From the NCBI RefSeq assembly GCF_003721435.2, contig NZ_CP054585.1, positions 682,001 to 746,000 on the forward strand: a stretch of DNA of 64,000 nt, given 5' to 3'. Position 1 is the stretch's first letter; the number at the start of each line of letters is the position of its first letter. The DNA comes from Halorubrum sp. CBA1229 (GTDB lineage: Archaea > Halobacteriota > Halobacteria > Halobacteriales > Haloferacaceae). Under the pieces are notes generated by a model, which was not told the origin of the DNA, did not search any database, and saw only the letters and a list, made by a program, of their open reading frames with translations. A program made the translations under genes and the position numbers. This document shows, piece by piece, positions 9,571-19,085 of the stretch.

Positions 9571-10603
9571 CGGCGGAGCTCACCCCCTCGCCGTCGGCGC
9601 CCGCGTCCGGGATCCCGTCGCGGACGACCGAGTCGTCGCGCCCGGGGCGGTAGTGGACGCACGAGGCGCGCTGTCCCGGGTTCACCTCGATCTCCTCCGG
9701 CTGGTCGCCGGTCACGCAGGCGTCGACCGCGTGCTCGCACCGCGGGGCGAACCGGCAGCCGTCCGGGGGATCGAGGGGGTCGGGGAGCGTACCGGGAATC
9801 CCTCCCTTCCGTCCCCCGATCTCGGGGAGGCAGTTGAGCAGCCGCTGCGTGTACGGGTGCGCGGGGCGCTCGAAGATGTCGAGCACGTCGCCGCGCTCCA
9901 TCACCTTGCCGGCGTACATCACGACGATGCGGTCGGCGATCTCGGCGACGACGCCGAGATCGTGCGTGACGAACAGGATTCCCATGTCGAACTCCTCTTG
10001 GAGGTCGTCGAGGAGCCGGAGGATCTGCGCCTGCACCGTCACGTCCAGCGCCGTCGTCGGCTCGTCCGCGATCAGCAGGTCCGGGTCGCCGACGAGCGCC
10101 ATGGCGATCATCACGCGCTGCTTCTGTCCGCCGGAGAACTCGTGGGGGTAGTCGTCGAACCGAGAGCTGGCGTTCGCGATGCCGACCTTGTCCAGCAGGT
10201 CGATCGCCTTCGCGCGCGCCTCCTCGTCGGAGACGTCGCGGTGGATCTGCAGCGCCTCGACGATCTGCCACCCGACGGTGTAACAGTGGTTCATCGCCTC
10301 CTGCGGGTTCTGGAAGATGTGCGCGATCTCGTACCCCCGGATCTCGCGGAGCTCGGGCTCGCTCATCTCCAGCAGGTCGCGGCCATTGAACCGAACCGAC
10401 CCCTCGACGCGGCCCGGCGGCTCCTTGACAATCCGCGTCACCGACTCCGTCGCGACCGTCTTCCCGGATCCCGACTCGCCGACGATACAGACGGTCTCGC
10501 CCTCGTTGACCGAGAAGTCGATCCCGTCGACCGCGGTGAGCTCTCCGTTGTCGGTGCCGAACGTCGTCGTGAGGTCGTCGACCTCGAGCAGTGGGGTGGA
10601 CAT
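9563..10603 (-). CDS. Peptide/nickel ABC importer ATP-binding protein, first subunit (DppD/OppD-like)
   Basis: 346-residue ATPase: Walker [11 protein letters not shown], signature [15 protein letters not shown], Walker [13 protein letters not shown], switch region FVTHDLGV. The C-terminal extension has the canonical closely spaced cysteines [14 protein letters not shown]...C, in contrast to the next gene where they are split by an insertion. The start ATG at 10603 shares one base with the stop codon of the permease gene upstream (TAATG arrangement), and the gene's end overlaps the next ATPase by 8 bases, so the set is a tightly coupled operon. Two different ATPases plus two permeases is the standard Dpp/Opp architecture. 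Confidence 0.95.
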   Translation of the reverse strand: MSTPLLEVDDLTTTFGTDNGELTAVDGIDFSVNEGETVCIVGESGSGKTVATESVTRIVKEPPGRVEGSVRFNGRDLLEMSEPELREIRGYEIAHIFQNPQEAMNHCYTVGWQIVEALQIHRDVSDEEARAKAIDLLDKVGIANASSRFDDYPHEFSGGQKQRVMIAMALVGDPDLLIADEPTTALDVTVQAQILRLLDDLQEEFDMGILFVTHDLGVVAEIADRIVVMYAGKVMERGDVLDIFERPAHPYTQRLLNCLPEIGGRKGGIPGTLPDPLDPPDGCRFAPRCEHAVDACVTGDQPEEIEVNPGQRASCVHYRPGRDDSVVRDGIPDAGADGEGVSSADD

Positions 10604-11787
10604 TATGCGCTCTCCGGCTCCGCTTCGGGGTTCAGGGCGTCCAGCAGCGCGTCGCCGATGAAGTTGAACGCCAGGATGGTCAGGAACAGCACGATACCGG
10701 GCGCCAGCACGATCCACGGCGCGAACGAGAGGTCGCTCCGGCCGGCGGAGATCAGCTGTCCCCACGAGGGGACCGACGAGTCGCCGATCCCGAGGAACGC
10801 GAGCTGCGCCTCCGCGAGCAGGAAGCCGGGGATGAGCAGCGTGAGCTGCGTGATGATGCTGCTCGCCACGTTCGGAACCACGTGTTTCCGCACCACGCGG
10901 TAGGTGCTCGCGCCGCTGATCCGCGTCGCCTTGATGAACTCCTCCTCGGAGACGGACAGCGACTTACTGCGCACGTACCGCGCGGTGCCGCCCCACGCGA
11001 ACGCCGAGAAGACGAGGATGAACATCCCGAGCCCGGCGCCGTAGATGTACAGGATGAGCAGGAACATCAGGAACGTCGGGAACGAGAGGATGATGTCGAC
11101 GAACCGCATCATGAGCTCGTCGACCCACCCGCCCGCGTACGCGCTGACGGTGCCGAACGTGATGCCGATCGCCGCGACGATCGTCGTCGTGATGAAGGCG
11201 ATCTGCATGCTGATCGTCATCCCGTAGACGATGCCGGCGAAGACGTCTTTCCCGCCGCGCGTGGTCCCGAGGGGGTGCTGCCACGTCCCCTGACACCGTC
11301 CGTTCACGACGTCGCCGACGCAGGTCGCGACGTTCGCCTCGTTGATCGAGAGGAACACCGGCGGCTGATGGCCGGTGAGGATGCTCTGTTCCGGCGCGCT
11401 GATCACGAGCGGCCCGAGGAGCCCGCCGACGAACACGACGCCGAGCCAGCCGAGGCTGACGACCGCGGGGCGGTTCCGCCTGAACTCCTTCCAGTAGTAC
11501 CGGGTCATCCGCGGGTTCTGGTACAGCGGTAAGACCAGGTAGAAGAAGAACAGGAACAGCGTGAAAATGAAGAAGTAGTCCAGCGGGTCGAGGTTCCTGC
11601 TGAGGCCGATCGCTTGGAACGTCGCCTCCCGCTCGCCGACGAACAGGTAGTCGTACAGCCAGAGGAGCGCCAGCGGCAGCGTCGCCGCCAGCATCCCGAT
11701 CGAGTTTATCGACAGGTCGAACCGGCTCGACTGGGAGAGCTCGCTCCAGTCGACGCGGTCGAACTGCTCCGGTTTCTTGGTTGCCAT
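10603..11787 (-). CDS. Peptide/nickel ABC importer permease (DppC-like)
   Basis: 394-residue inner-membrane permease. N-terminal part has two or three hydrophobic segments (LAATLPLALLWLYDYLFV, FFIFTLFLFFFYLVLPLY) and an OppC_N-like stretch KEFRRNRPAVVSLGWLG; the C-terminal binding-protein-dependent transport domain has the EAA loop region (EEEFIKATRISGASTYRVVRKHVVPN). It is longer than bacterial DppC (about 300) because of the extra N-terminal membrane portion, usual in haloarchaea. The ATG at 11787 follows the DppB stop by 6 bases. Confidence 0.93.
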   Translation of the reverse strand: MATKKPEQFDRVDWSELSQSSRFDLSINSIGMLAATLPLALLWLYDYLFVGEREATFQAIGLSRNLDPLDYFFIFTLFLFFFYLVLPLYQNPRMTRYYWKEFRRNRPAVVSLGWLGVVFVGGLLGPLVISAPEQSILTGHQPPVFLSINEANVATCVGDVVNGRCQGTWQHPLGTTRGGKDVFAGIVYGMTISMQIAFITTTIVAAIGITFGTVSAYAGGWVDELMMRFVDIILSFPTFLMFLLILYIYGAGLGMFILVFSAFAWGGTARYVRSKSLSVSEEEFIKATRISGASTYRVVRKHVVPNVASSIITQLTLLIPGFLLAEAQLAFLGIGDSSVPSWGQLISAGRSDLSFAPWIVLAPGIVLFLTILAFNFIGDALLDALNPEAEPESA

Positions 11788-11793
11788 GGTGTG

Positions 11794-12768
11794 TTATCTG
11801 TCGTCGTAGTTGATCCGCGGGTCGAGCACGGTGAACACGAGGTCCTCCAACAGGTTACCGACGACGGCGACGAACGTGAACACGAGCGTCGACCCCAACA
11901 CGAGGTTGGTGTCCTGCGAGAGCAGCGCCTCGTACGTCAGTCGGCCGAGCCCGGGGATGCCGAACACGACCTCCACGAGCAGCGACGAGCCGATGAACAG
12001 CGCGAGCAGCTGCCCGACGAGGGTCGTCGACAGCGGCACCATCGTCGGGCGCATCACGTGGTAGGCGTACGCGCGCAGCGGCGAGACGCCCTTCGCCTTC
12101 GCCGTCTTCATGAAGTCCGAGTTCTGGAACTCCGCGGACTCGTTCCGGGAGACGCGCATCGTCGCGCCGATCGAGCCCGTCACGAGTACGAACACGGGCA
12201 GGATCAGCTGTCTGGCGTTTTCGAGGCTGAACACCGCGACGCTCGTGTCGTACGAGATCGGGACGACCTCGAACCAGACCCCGAAGATCAGAAGCAGGAT
12301 GATCCCGAAGAAGAAGTTCGGGATCGCGTACCCGAAGAAGGCGAAGCCGGTCGCCGCGTGGTCGCGCCAGCTGTACATGTTCGCCGCCGAGTAGACGCCG
12401 ACGAGCGGTCCGAGGGTTATCGTGAGGATCGTCCACGGGATCGAGTACTGCGCGGTGTAGTAGAGCGCCTGCCCCAGCGCCTCGATCACCGGCTGGCTGC
12501 GGCTCTGTGACCAGCCCCAGTCGAGCGTGTAGACGCTCCGGATGAAGTCCATATACCGGACGTACAGCGGCTGGTTGAGGCCGCGGAGCTCACGCTCCCG
12601 CTCGACCGCGGCCGACGGGTCGCCGCCCTGCAGCGCGGCCTGCGTCGCCGCCTCGCGGATCGCCGGATTGGGCGCGGCCGCGAGCAGGAGGAACGTGATC
12701 GTGGTGATGATCAGCGAGACGACTACGGCCCACAGCACGCGTGCGCCGACGTACTTTCCGAATCCCAT
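11794..12768 (-). CDS. Peptide/nickel ABC importer permease (DppB-like)
   Basis: 324-residue permease beginning MGFGKYVGARVLWAVVVSLIITTITFLLL, a classic DppB N-terminal helix, followed by the large external loop and five further membrane helices, with the EAA-type cytoplasmic loop at SDFMKTAKAKGVSPLRAYAYHVMRP. I chose the ATG at 12768 over an upstream frame extension to 12825 because the latter would put a charged 19-residue stretch before the first helix. It lies 38 bases after the binding-protein gene. Confidence 0.93.
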   Translation of the reverse strand: MGFGKYVGARVLWAVVVSLIITTITFLLLAAAPNPAIREAATQAALQGGDPSAAVERERELRGLNQPLYVRYMDFIRSVYTLDWGWSQSRSQPVIEALGQALYYTAQYSIPWTILTITLGPLVGVYSAANMYSWRDHAATGFAFFGYAIPNFFFGIILLLIFGVWFEVVPISYDTSVAVFSLENARQLILPVFVLVTGSIGATMRVSRNESAEFQNSDFMKTAKAKGVSPLRAYAYHVMRPTMVPLSTTLVGQLLALFIGSSLLVEVVFGIPGLGRLTYEALLSQDTNLVLGSTLVFTFVAVVGNLLEDLVFTVLDPRINYDDR

Positions 12769-12806
12769 TATGATGGTTGAGGAGGTGTGGTGGAGAGACG
12801 GGGACT

Positions 12807-14738
12807 CTACTGCTCGTATCTCCACGCCGGGAGGTTCCAGCCGTTCGAGAAGTCCTCGACGGGGCCTTCGAGCCCCTCGCGGTAGCCGACCGTGCTGTCG
12901 GGGAACGCGAGCATGATGTACGGCTGCTCCTCCGCGAGGTTGACGAAGATGTCAACGAGCGCGTCGGCCAGTTCCTCCTCGCTCGTCGCCTGTTCGGCGG
13001 TATCGAACAGTTCCCGCGCGTCGAATTCGGGGTAGTAGCCGACCGGATTGTAGGACCCGGTCGGGCCGTCGAAGAAGACGCTGTTGGTGAGCGGGTTCCG
13101 CGGGAACGTGTTCAGTCCGTACACGATCTCCATGTCCCAGTCCTCGTTGCCGGTGATGTTTCGCGGTCCGGGATTCGTCGCTGTCGGGGACGTCCACTCG
13201 ACCTCCTCGCCGTTCACGGTGTCGACGAGTTCGTCCGGGACGTTGGTGACCTCGCCCTCCTCGTTTCGCTCGGGCGTGGGAAAGTCCGTCGTGGTGTAGT
13301 ACTCGGTGTCGAACCGCGTGCCGTCGATGGCCTCGAGGCTCACGTCGATTCCGAGGTTGCTGCCGAGCTCCTGCGCGATGAACTCGCCCATCAGTTGCTC
13401 GGTCTCCTGCCCCGCGCTGTGGTAGAGGCTGAGCTGGACCTGGTTGCCGTCGGGGTCGACCATCGTCTCCCCGTCGAAGCCGTAGTCGTACTCCGACTGC
13501 TCGAACGCCTCCTCCGCGAGGCCGCGGGCGTACTCGCTCCCGTAGTTCTCGCCGACGCCGAACCGGGGGATGTCCTCTTCGGGCGGGTAGAAGTTACTGA
13601 AGCGGGGCTGCCACGTGAAGTGCGTCTCCGCGAAGTCGCGAAAGACGCCCTGGATCAGGCTCTGCTTGTCGATCGCGGCGGCCATCGCCTGCCGGAACGG
13701 GATGTGCCGGAACATGTTTCCCGGTCCCGTCGTCCAGCCGTTATCGCGCATGTTGACCGAGAGCTTCTCGTTGTACGGCTGCGGGACCCGGTTGACGTAG
13801 ATCCCGTCTTTCTCCCGGTACTCCTGAACGCGCTCCGGCGGGATGGCCGCGGAGTCGACCGCGCCGGTCTCCAGCGCGCCGAGCCGGGAGGCCTGTTCGC
13901 CGAGTACCTGGATCTCCGCCTCCTCGAAGTACGGGGCCTCGTTGAACACGTCCGGGAGGTCGTCGGCGTCCTGGAGGTAGTAGTCGTCGTTGCGGCTGTA
14001 CTGGGTACCGCCGTCGCGCTGCCACTCGTCGAGCACGTACGGGCCGAGGTTGCCGGAAAAATGGAGCTCGAGCAGCTCCTCGTCCTGCCGGAGCCCCTCG
14101 GCGTCCTCCTCCTCGACGTACGGTTGGAGGAGGTCCTCCGGGATCGGGTAGAGGAGCGGCTCGTAGCTTTCCGGCCAGAGGAGCGACGGGCTCCCGAGGG
14201 TGGCCTGGAACTCGTACTCGCCGGTCTGTTCGACTTCCACGCCAGTCCAGTACGTCGCGCTGACCGAACTGGCCCATCCCCCCTGGTGGATCTCCTGGAT
14301 CAGGTAGACGAAGTCGCTCGCGGTCACCTCGCCGTACGGGTCGCTGAACTCCAGCCCCTCGCGGACCTCGAACGTCCACACCTCGCCGTCCTCGGTGGAC
14401 ATGTCGTAGAGGAGCGGGACGTACTCGTTGTCCGCGTTGAACGTGTACCCCTGGTCGAGCGCTCGAGCGATCGCGTTACCGGCGCCGTTTTCGTCGTTGT
14501 AGATCGGGTTGAGCGTCGTGAAGGAGGCCGCGGCGGCCGTCGAATACGTGGAACGGTCGGTGCCGCCGTCCGAGCCGTCCGAGCCGTCGGTCTCGTTGCC
14601 GTCGCTTCCATCCCCGCCGTCGCCGCTTCCCGAGCAGCCGGCGAGCGCGGTCGCGCCGCCGACGCCGAGCATGGAGAGCCACTGCCGACGTCCGAGACGC
14701 CGACCGTCGGTACCGCCGTCAGTGTGTCGCCGTGACAT
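12807..14738 (-). CDS. ABC importer extracellular solute-binding lipoprotein (family 5, peptide/nickel type)
   Basis: 643 residues. N-terminal Tat signal with LGRRQWLSMLG and lipobox LAGC (cysteine near residue 35), then a Gly/Ser/Asp-rich tether typical for halophile lipoproteins, then the SBP_bac_5 domain (TLNPIYNDENGAGNAIARAL...; EFSDPYGEVTASDFVYLIQ; MFRHIPFRQAMAAAIDKQSLI). It captures the substrate outside the cell for the permeases DppB/DppC encoded directly downstream. The ATG at 14738 was taken over one four codons upstream because a minus-strand TATA box sits 27 bases before it. Specificity (di/oligopeptide, sugar or metal complex) cannot be read from sequence. Confidence 0.93.
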   Translation of the reverse strand: MSRRHTDGGTDGRRLGRRQWLSMLGVGGATALAGCSGSGDGGDGSDGNETDGSDGSDGGTDRSTYSTAAAASFTTLNPIYNDENGAGNAIARALDQGYTFNADNEYVPLLYDMSTEDGEVWTFEVREGLEFSDPYGEVTASDFVYLIQEIHQGGWASSVSATYWTGVEVEQTGEYEFQATLGSPSLLWPESYEPLLYPIPEDLLQPYVEEEDAEGLRQDEELLELHFSGNLGPYVLDEWQRDGGTQYSRNDDYYLQDADDLPDVFNEAPYFEEAEIQVLGEQASRLGALETGAVDSAAIPPERVQEYREKDGIYVNRVPQPYNEKLSVNMRDNGWTTGPGNMFRHIPFRQAMAAAIDKQSLIQGVFRDFAETHFTWQPRFSNFYPPEEDIPRFGVGENYGSEYARGLAEEAFEQSEYDYGFDGETMVDPDGNQVQLSLYHSAGQETEQLMGEFIAQELGSNLGIDVSLEAIDGTRFDTEYYTTTDFPTPERNEEGEVTNVPDELVDTVNGEEVEWTSPTATNPGPRNITGNEDWDMEIVYGLNTFPRNPLTNSVFFDGPTGSYNPVGYYPEFDARELFDTAEQATSEEELADALVDIFVNLAEEQPYIMLAFPDSTVGYREGLEGPVEDFSNGWNLPAWRYEQ

Positions 14739-14758
14739 ACCACGATCCAACGAGTCTA

Positions 14759-14768
14759 TCTACTAAAA
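14759..14768 (-). promoter_or_regulatory. TATA box of the ABC importer operon
   Basis: Minus strand TTTTTAGTAG, centred about 27 bases upstream of the ATG at 14738. Likely drives all five importer genes. Confidence 0.5.
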
Positions 14769-14848
14769 ACCCCCGATGTCCAGACGGCACCGGGGTTCGT
14801 CCGCCGAGACCGGCCGTATATCGGCTGTAAACCCTCCACTCAAAAAAA

Positions 14849-14858
14849 GTTTATAAAC
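14849..14858. promoter_or_regulatory. Symmetric TATA-like palindrome between the importer operon and the NYN gene
   Basis: GTTTATAAAC is a perfect 10-base palindrome next to an A-run in the 226-base divergent interval. Because it reads the same on both strands it could act as TATA box in either direction; the plus-strand gene at 14965 would then have a leader of about 90 bases. Confidence 0.4.
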
Positions 14859-14964
14859 GGACTCCCACATCGAATCGGAATCACACAACGTTTGGGCAGT
14901 GCGAGTCGATCGGACGACGCTCCGGATCCCAAAGCCCCTAAGCCAGGCCGGTGAACGGGGCGGT

Positions 14965-15462
14965 ATGACCGATATCCATCCCGACCAGCGCGTCGCGGTG
15001 CTCGCCGACTCACAGAACCTGTACCACTCCGCCCAGAGCTTTTACTCGCGGAATATCGACTACTCGGGGCTGCTCGAGGCCGCCGTCAACGACCGGGCGC
15101 TCGTCCGCGCCATCGCGTACGTGATCCGGGCCGACTCGCCGGAGGAGGAGAGCTTCTTCGAGGCGCTCCGCGACATCGGGTTCGAGACGAAGATCAAGGA
15201 GATCAAGACGTTCGCCGACGGCTCGAAGAAGGCCGACTGGGACCTCGGAATGAGCCTCGACGCCGTCTCGCTCGCCAGTCACGTCGACACCGTCGTCCTC
15301 TGTACCGGCGACGGCGACTTCGCCCGCCTCTGCTCGCACCTCCGCCACGAGGGGGTCCGCGTCGAGGCGATGGGGTTCGGGAACTCCGCGGCCGACGAGC
15401 TGATCGAGGCCGCCGACGACTTCGTCGACCTCGCGGACGAAGAGGAGACGTTCCTCTTATAA
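14965..15462 (+). CDS. NYN/LabA-like PIN-fold nuclease domain protein
   Basis: 165 residues forming a single NYN domain, a PIN-like nuclease fold found in RNA-processing proteins. Conserved acidic sites are visible: D in VLADSQNLYHSAQ near the N-terminus, DWDLGMSLDAV in the middle and the LCTGDGDFARLCSHLR motif, the usual metal-binding triad arrangement. The terminal region VEAMGFGNSAADELIEAADDFVDL is typical of the LabA/DUF88 family. The start was placed at the ATG at 14965, where family similarity begins. An RNA target is inferred from the family only. Confidence 0.88.
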   Translation: MTDIHPDQRVAVLADSQNLYHSAQSFYSRNIDYSGLLEAAVNDRALVRAIAYVIRADSPEEESFFEALRDIGFETKIKEIKTFADGSKKADWDLGMSLDAVSLASHVDTVVLCTGDGDFARLCSHLRHEGVRVEAMGFGNSAADELIEAADDFVDLADEEETFLL

Positions 15463-15506
15463 GCGGCGGCGTCGGCCGGACCGGTTTCTCGCCGCTTCCG
15501 GGCTCT

Positions 15507-15572
15507 CTCCCCGCACCCGAATTAGCCCCTCCCCGCAGCCGAATCAGCCCCTCCCCGCACCCGAATCAGCCC
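15507..15572 (-). repeat. Three tandem 22-base repeats over the dapE stop codon
   Basis: Units at 15507-15528, 15529-15550 and 15551-15572 differ by one or two bases. The dapE stop TGA (15566-15568, minus strand) lies in the last unit; the same position holds TGA at 15544-15546 and TAA at 15522-15524. As 22 is not a multiple of 3, the three stops fall in all three frames. Confidence 0.9.
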
Positions 15573-16777
15573 CTCGATGCGGCGTCGCCCAGCAGCTCCG
15601 CGATCGCCCGTTCGACAGTCAGCGCGGCCGCTTCCACCTCTCTGACGCGGACGTACTCACGCTCGGCGTGCGCGACCGCCCCCGCGTCGTCGGCGAGGTC
15701 GCCGGGACCGAAGACGACCGTCGGCGCCGGCGCGAAGTACGACGCCTCCGTCGCCGCCCCGAAGGGCCGCGCGGACCCCCCACGATCGGCGGGGAGCCCG
15801 GTCGCGTCGGCGGCCGCCCGCGCCGCGCCGGCGACCGCCTCGACGAGTTCGTGGTCGGGGGGTGTCGAGAACGCCTCGAAGAAGGGCGACTCCCGGTCGG
15901 TGAGCGCGACGTCGACGCCGACGTCGTCGGGGACCCGCGCCCGCACCGCCGACGCGAGCGACGAGCGGAACCCCACGGCCGTCTCCGGCGGGACGCTCCG
16001 CCGGTCGACGGTGATCTCGCAGTCCGCCGGCACCTGGTTCGTCGCCGCGCCGCCCTCGATGACGGTCGGCGTGAGCTTCGGTGGGCCGAGCTGCGGGTGC
16101 TCGTCGGCGCCGTCGTCGAAGGTCCGGATCGCCGCGAGCGCCCCCTCGGCGGCCGCGACCGCGTTCGCGCCGGCGAACTCCGCGGCGTGGGCGGCGACGC
16201 CCGACAGCTCGACAGTCCCTTGGAACCGCCCCTTCGCGGCGGTGCACGCGTCGAGCCCGGTCGGCTCGCCGACAAGGAACAGGTCGCCGTCGAGCCGGTC
16301 TTCGGTCCCGGGCGAGCGCCCGGTCAGCGCCGCCGCGCCGAGCGACAGCGTCTCCTCGTCCGGCGTGAGCGCGAGCGTGAGCCGGCCGCGTTCCGGGTCG
16401 GCCGCGAGGAAGCCCGACAGGAGCGCCGCGAGCGGCCCCTTCGCGTCGCAGGCGCCGCGGCCGCGGATCACCTCGTCGGGGGCATCGCCCTCTCGCGCGG
16501 CCCCCGGCCGCTCGTCCGCGCGCGCTTCCCCGCGCTCGAACGGGACGTGCGGCGTCACCGTGTCGAGGTGGGTGTTCGCCACGAGGTGCGGCCCCGCGTC
16601 GGGCGCGGGCGAGCGCTTCGTCGCGAGCACGCAGCCGCCGGCGACGACCTCGCTCTCGACGCCGCGTCGGTCCAGCGTCTCGACGACGAGCTCGCGGGTC
16701 TCGTCGACGGACTCGTGTGAGGGCGTCCGGACGGCCGTTTCGAGGAAGGAGACGGGGTCGAACGACCGTCGGCTCAT
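15566..16777 (-). CDS. dapE: Succinyl-diaminopimelate desuccinylase (M20 metallopeptidase family)
   Basis: Hydrolyses N-succinyl-LL-diaminopimelate to LL-diaminopimelate and succinate. 403 residues with the M20 zinc-site motifs: NTHLDTV (HxD), GACDAKG, DEET with the catalytic glutamate and GEPT. The start ATG at 16777 overlaps the dapF stop as ATGA, making it the last gene of the dapD-lysA-dapF-dapE unit. A general acetylornithine/succinyl-DAP peptidase would look similar, but the position within the lysine cluster settles the assignment. The 3' end is embedded in a tandem repeat. Confidence 0.93.
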   Translation of the reverse strand: MSRRSFDPVSFLETAVRTPSHESVDETRELVVETLDRRGVESEVVAGGCVLATKRSPAPDAGPHLVANTHLDTVTPHVPFERGEARADERPGAAREGDAPDEVIRGRGACDAKGPLAALLSGFLAADPERGRLTLALTPDEETLSLGAAALTGRSPGTEDRLDGDLFLVGEPTGLDACTAAKGRFQGTVELSGVAAHAAEFAGANAVAAAEGALAAIRTFDDGADEHPQLGPPKLTPTVIEGGAATNQVPADCEITVDRRSVPPETAVGFRSSLASAVRARVPDDVGVDVALTDRESPFFEAFSTPPDHELVEAVAGAARAAADATGLPADRGGSARPFGAATEASYFAPAPTVVFGPGDLADDAGAVAHAEREYVRVREVEAAALTVERAIAELLGDAASRG

Positions 16778-17712
16778 CGCGGGTCGGCGGGGAGGCTCCC
16801 GGCGAACTCGCGGGCGACGGGGCCCGTCAGCGTCGCGTGGCCCGCGTCGGGAACCGTGATCTCCAGCTCGCCGCCCGGCGGGCGGCTCACGGCCGACTCG
16901 CCCTCGATCAGGCCGAGTCGGCGCGCGGCGGCGACGACCGCCACCGCGCCGGTGCCGCACGAGCGGGTCTCGCCCTCGACGCCGCGCTCGAAGGTGCGCT
17001 GGTCGATGACCGCGGGCCCGTCGCCGCTCCCGTCGTCGACCACCGCGGCGAGGTTCACGTTCGCGCCCTCGGGGAAGACGTCGGCGTGGCGGACCGGCGG
17101 GGCGACGGCGTCGAGGTCGACCGCGTCGATGCCGTCGGGGTCGTCGCGCCCGCTGTCGACGAACGCGACCGCGTGCGGGACGCCGGTGTTGACGGCCGTG
17201 ACGGTGAGCCCCGCGACCGACTCGTCGATCAGGGGCTCGTCACGGGCGACCGGGACCCAGCGGGGATCGAACGTCGGCTCGCCCATCTCGATGGTCGCGG
17301 CGGTCGCGTCCGCGTTCACCGAGGCGCGGCGCGTCCCCGCCTGCGTGTCGATCATGAACTCGCGGTCGCCGGTCCGGTCGTGGGCCCAGCGCGCGACGAC
17401 GCGCGCGCCGTTGCCGCACATCGTCGCCGTCGAGCCGTCGGGCTGGACGAGCGTCATCACGACGCGGGTCGGGTCGAACCGCTCCGAGATACTTAAAAAG
17501 AGGACGCCGTCGGCGCCGCGGCGACCGGCGGACGCGCCGTCTCCCGTTCCGTCTCCGGCGCCGAAGTCCGCCCCGTCGACGCCCGTCTCGCGGTCGCAGT
17601 GGGCGCGCGCGAACGCCGCGCGGTCGCCGACGCTCTCCGCGCTCGCGTCGACGACGAGGAAGTCGTTGCCCGTGCCGTGGTACTTCTCGACCGGGACGGC
17701 GTGGGTGCTCAT
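16774..17712 (-). CDS. dapF: Diaminopimelate epimerase
   Basis: Converts LL- to meso-diaminopimelate by a two-cysteine, cofactor-independent mechanism. 312 residues. GTGNDFLVVD at the N-terminus, the first catalytic cysteine in MCGNGARVVARW and the second in RSCGTGAVAVVAAA are all present. An acidic insertion of about 25 residues near residue 50 (GADFGAGDGTGDGASAGRRG) is longer than in bacterial enzymes. ATGA overlaps join it to lysA upstream and dapE downstream. Confidence 0.96.
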   Translation of the reverse strand: MSTHAVPVEKYHGTGNDFLVVDASAESVGDRAAFARAHCDRETGVDGADFGAGDGTGDGASAGRRGADGVLFLSISERFDPTRVVMTLVQPDGSTATMCGNGARVVARWAHDRTGDREFMIDTQAGTRRASVNADATAATIEMGEPTFDPRWVPVARDEPLIDESVAGLTVTAVNTGVPHAVAFVDSGRDDPDGIDAVDLDAVAPPVRHADVFPEGANVNLAAVVDDGSGDGPAVIDQRTFERGVEGETRSCGTGAVAVVAAARRLGLIEGESAVSRPPGGELEITVPDAGHATLTGPVAREFAGSLPADPR

Positions 17713-19085
17713 CGGTCGCCCCCCGTCGGTCCGGTCGGCGTCTCGGCCTCCCGCTCGACCGCCGTCAGGTCGGCGAGGCGCTCCCGGCGCCGGGCTATCG
17801 TCGCGGTTCCGTCGTCGAGCGCGACCTCCGCCGGTCGCGGTCGTGAGTTGTATTGGCTCGCCATCTCGTATCCGTACGCGCCCGCGACACCGACCGCGAG
17901 GAGGTCCCCGCGTGCCGGGTCGGCGAGCGCTCGGTCTCTACAGAGGGTATCGCCGGTCTCACAGATAGGTCCGGCGACTGTGACAGGGGTTGCCTCCCGC
18001 TCGTCGGGGGCCGGGGCGTCGCCCCCGTCGCCGCCCCGTCCGCCGCCGAGGTTGCGGATCGGGTGGTACGCGTCGTACATCGCCGGCCGGAGCAGGTCCG
18101 TCATGCCGGCATCGGCGCCGACGACCCGCTCCTCCGGAGTCGGTTTCACCGTGTTCACGCGCGTCAGGAGGACGCCCGCGTCGGCGACGACGTACCGGCC
18201 GGGCTCGATCGCGAGGTCGACGCCCGCGGGGAGCGGCGCGACGGCCTCGCGGGTCGCCTCGGCGACCGCCGAGAGGTCGAGCGGCGGCTCGTCCTCTTTA
18301 TAAGGGACGCCGAACCCGCCGCCGACGTCGACGTACTCGAGGTCGAGAGGAGCGGCATCGTCACTCGGGTCGGTCAGTTCGCGCGCCAGCTCGCCCATCC
18401 GAGCGACCATCTCGCGGTGGCTGTCGAGCTGGTCGGGGTCGATACCGGAGCCGGCGTGGGCGTGGATCCCGACGGCGTCGAAGCGCTCGGCGGCCTCGCG
18501 GGCCGCCTCCGCGGCGCGGTCGTACGGGACCCCGAACTTCGCCGCGCCGCCGGTCCGGACCTTCTCGTGGTGGCCCGCGCCGACGCCGGGGTTCACCCGG
18601 AGGCAGACCCGGCCGTCGTAGCCGCGCTCGGCGAGGCGGTCGAGGGTGTCGACCGCGCCGACGGTGACCGTCAGGTCGGGCTCCGCCTCGGTGACGCCGA
18701 CGACGTAGTCGAGGTCGCGGGCGGGCGGGTTGACCGCGGTGTAGTGGAGCCGGTCGCCGCCGAAGCCGGCCGCGAGCGCGCGGTCGACCTCGCCCGCCGA
18801 GGCGCACTCGGCGTCGAGCCCGGCCTCGCGGACCGCTTCGAGGACCGCCCGTCCGGTGTGGGCCTTCACGGCGTACCGGACGTCGGCGTCCGGGAAGGCG
18901 TCGCGCAGGCGCTCGCAGTTCTCGCGCACGCGGTCGAGGTCCTGCACGTAGAGGGGCGTGCCGTGCTCGGCCGCGAGGTCGGCGAGCCGGTCGGCGTCCC
19001 AGTCGCTCACGCGCCGGACCGGGGGGTTGCCGTCGGCGGTGTCGACGCCGGCGTCGGCCGCCGGTCCCGCGTCGCGGTCGCTCAT
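17709..19085 (-). CDS. lysA: Diaminopimelate decarboxylase
   Basis: PLP enzyme that decarboxylates meso-diaminopimelate to L-lysine, the final step. 458 residues: alanine-racemase-type barrel with the PLP lysine in VRYAVKAHTG, glycine-rich HAHAGSGID, EPGRYVVADAG, and the substrate/active-site motif CETGDTLCRDR (near VAGPICETGD). Start taken as the ATG at 19085, which overlaps the dapD stop (ATGA); much longer upstream open frame runs through dapD and is not real. An acidic extension of about 25 residues precedes the barrel. Confidence 0.96.
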   Translation of the reverse strand: MSDRDAGPAADAGVDTADGNPPVRRVSDWDADRLADLAAEHGTPLYVQDLDRVRENCERLRDAFPDADVRYAVKAHTGRAVLEAVREAGLDAECASAGEVDRALAAGFGGDRLHYTAVNPPARDLDYVVGVTEAEPDLTVTVGAVDTLDRLAERGYDGRVCLRVNPGVGAGHHEKVRTGGAAKFGVPYDRAAEAAREAAERFDAVGIHAHAGSGIDPDQLDSHREMVARMGELARELTDPSDDAAPLDLEYVDVGGGFGVPYKEDEPPLDLSAVAEATREAVAPLPAGVDLAIEPGRYVVADAGVLLTRVNTVKPTPEERVVGADAGMTDLLRPAMYDAYHPIRNLGGGRGGDGGDAPAPDEREATPVTVAGPICETGDTLCRDRALADPARGDLLAVGVAGAYGYEMASQYNSRPRPAEVALDDGTATIARRRERLADLTAVEREAETPTGPTGGDR

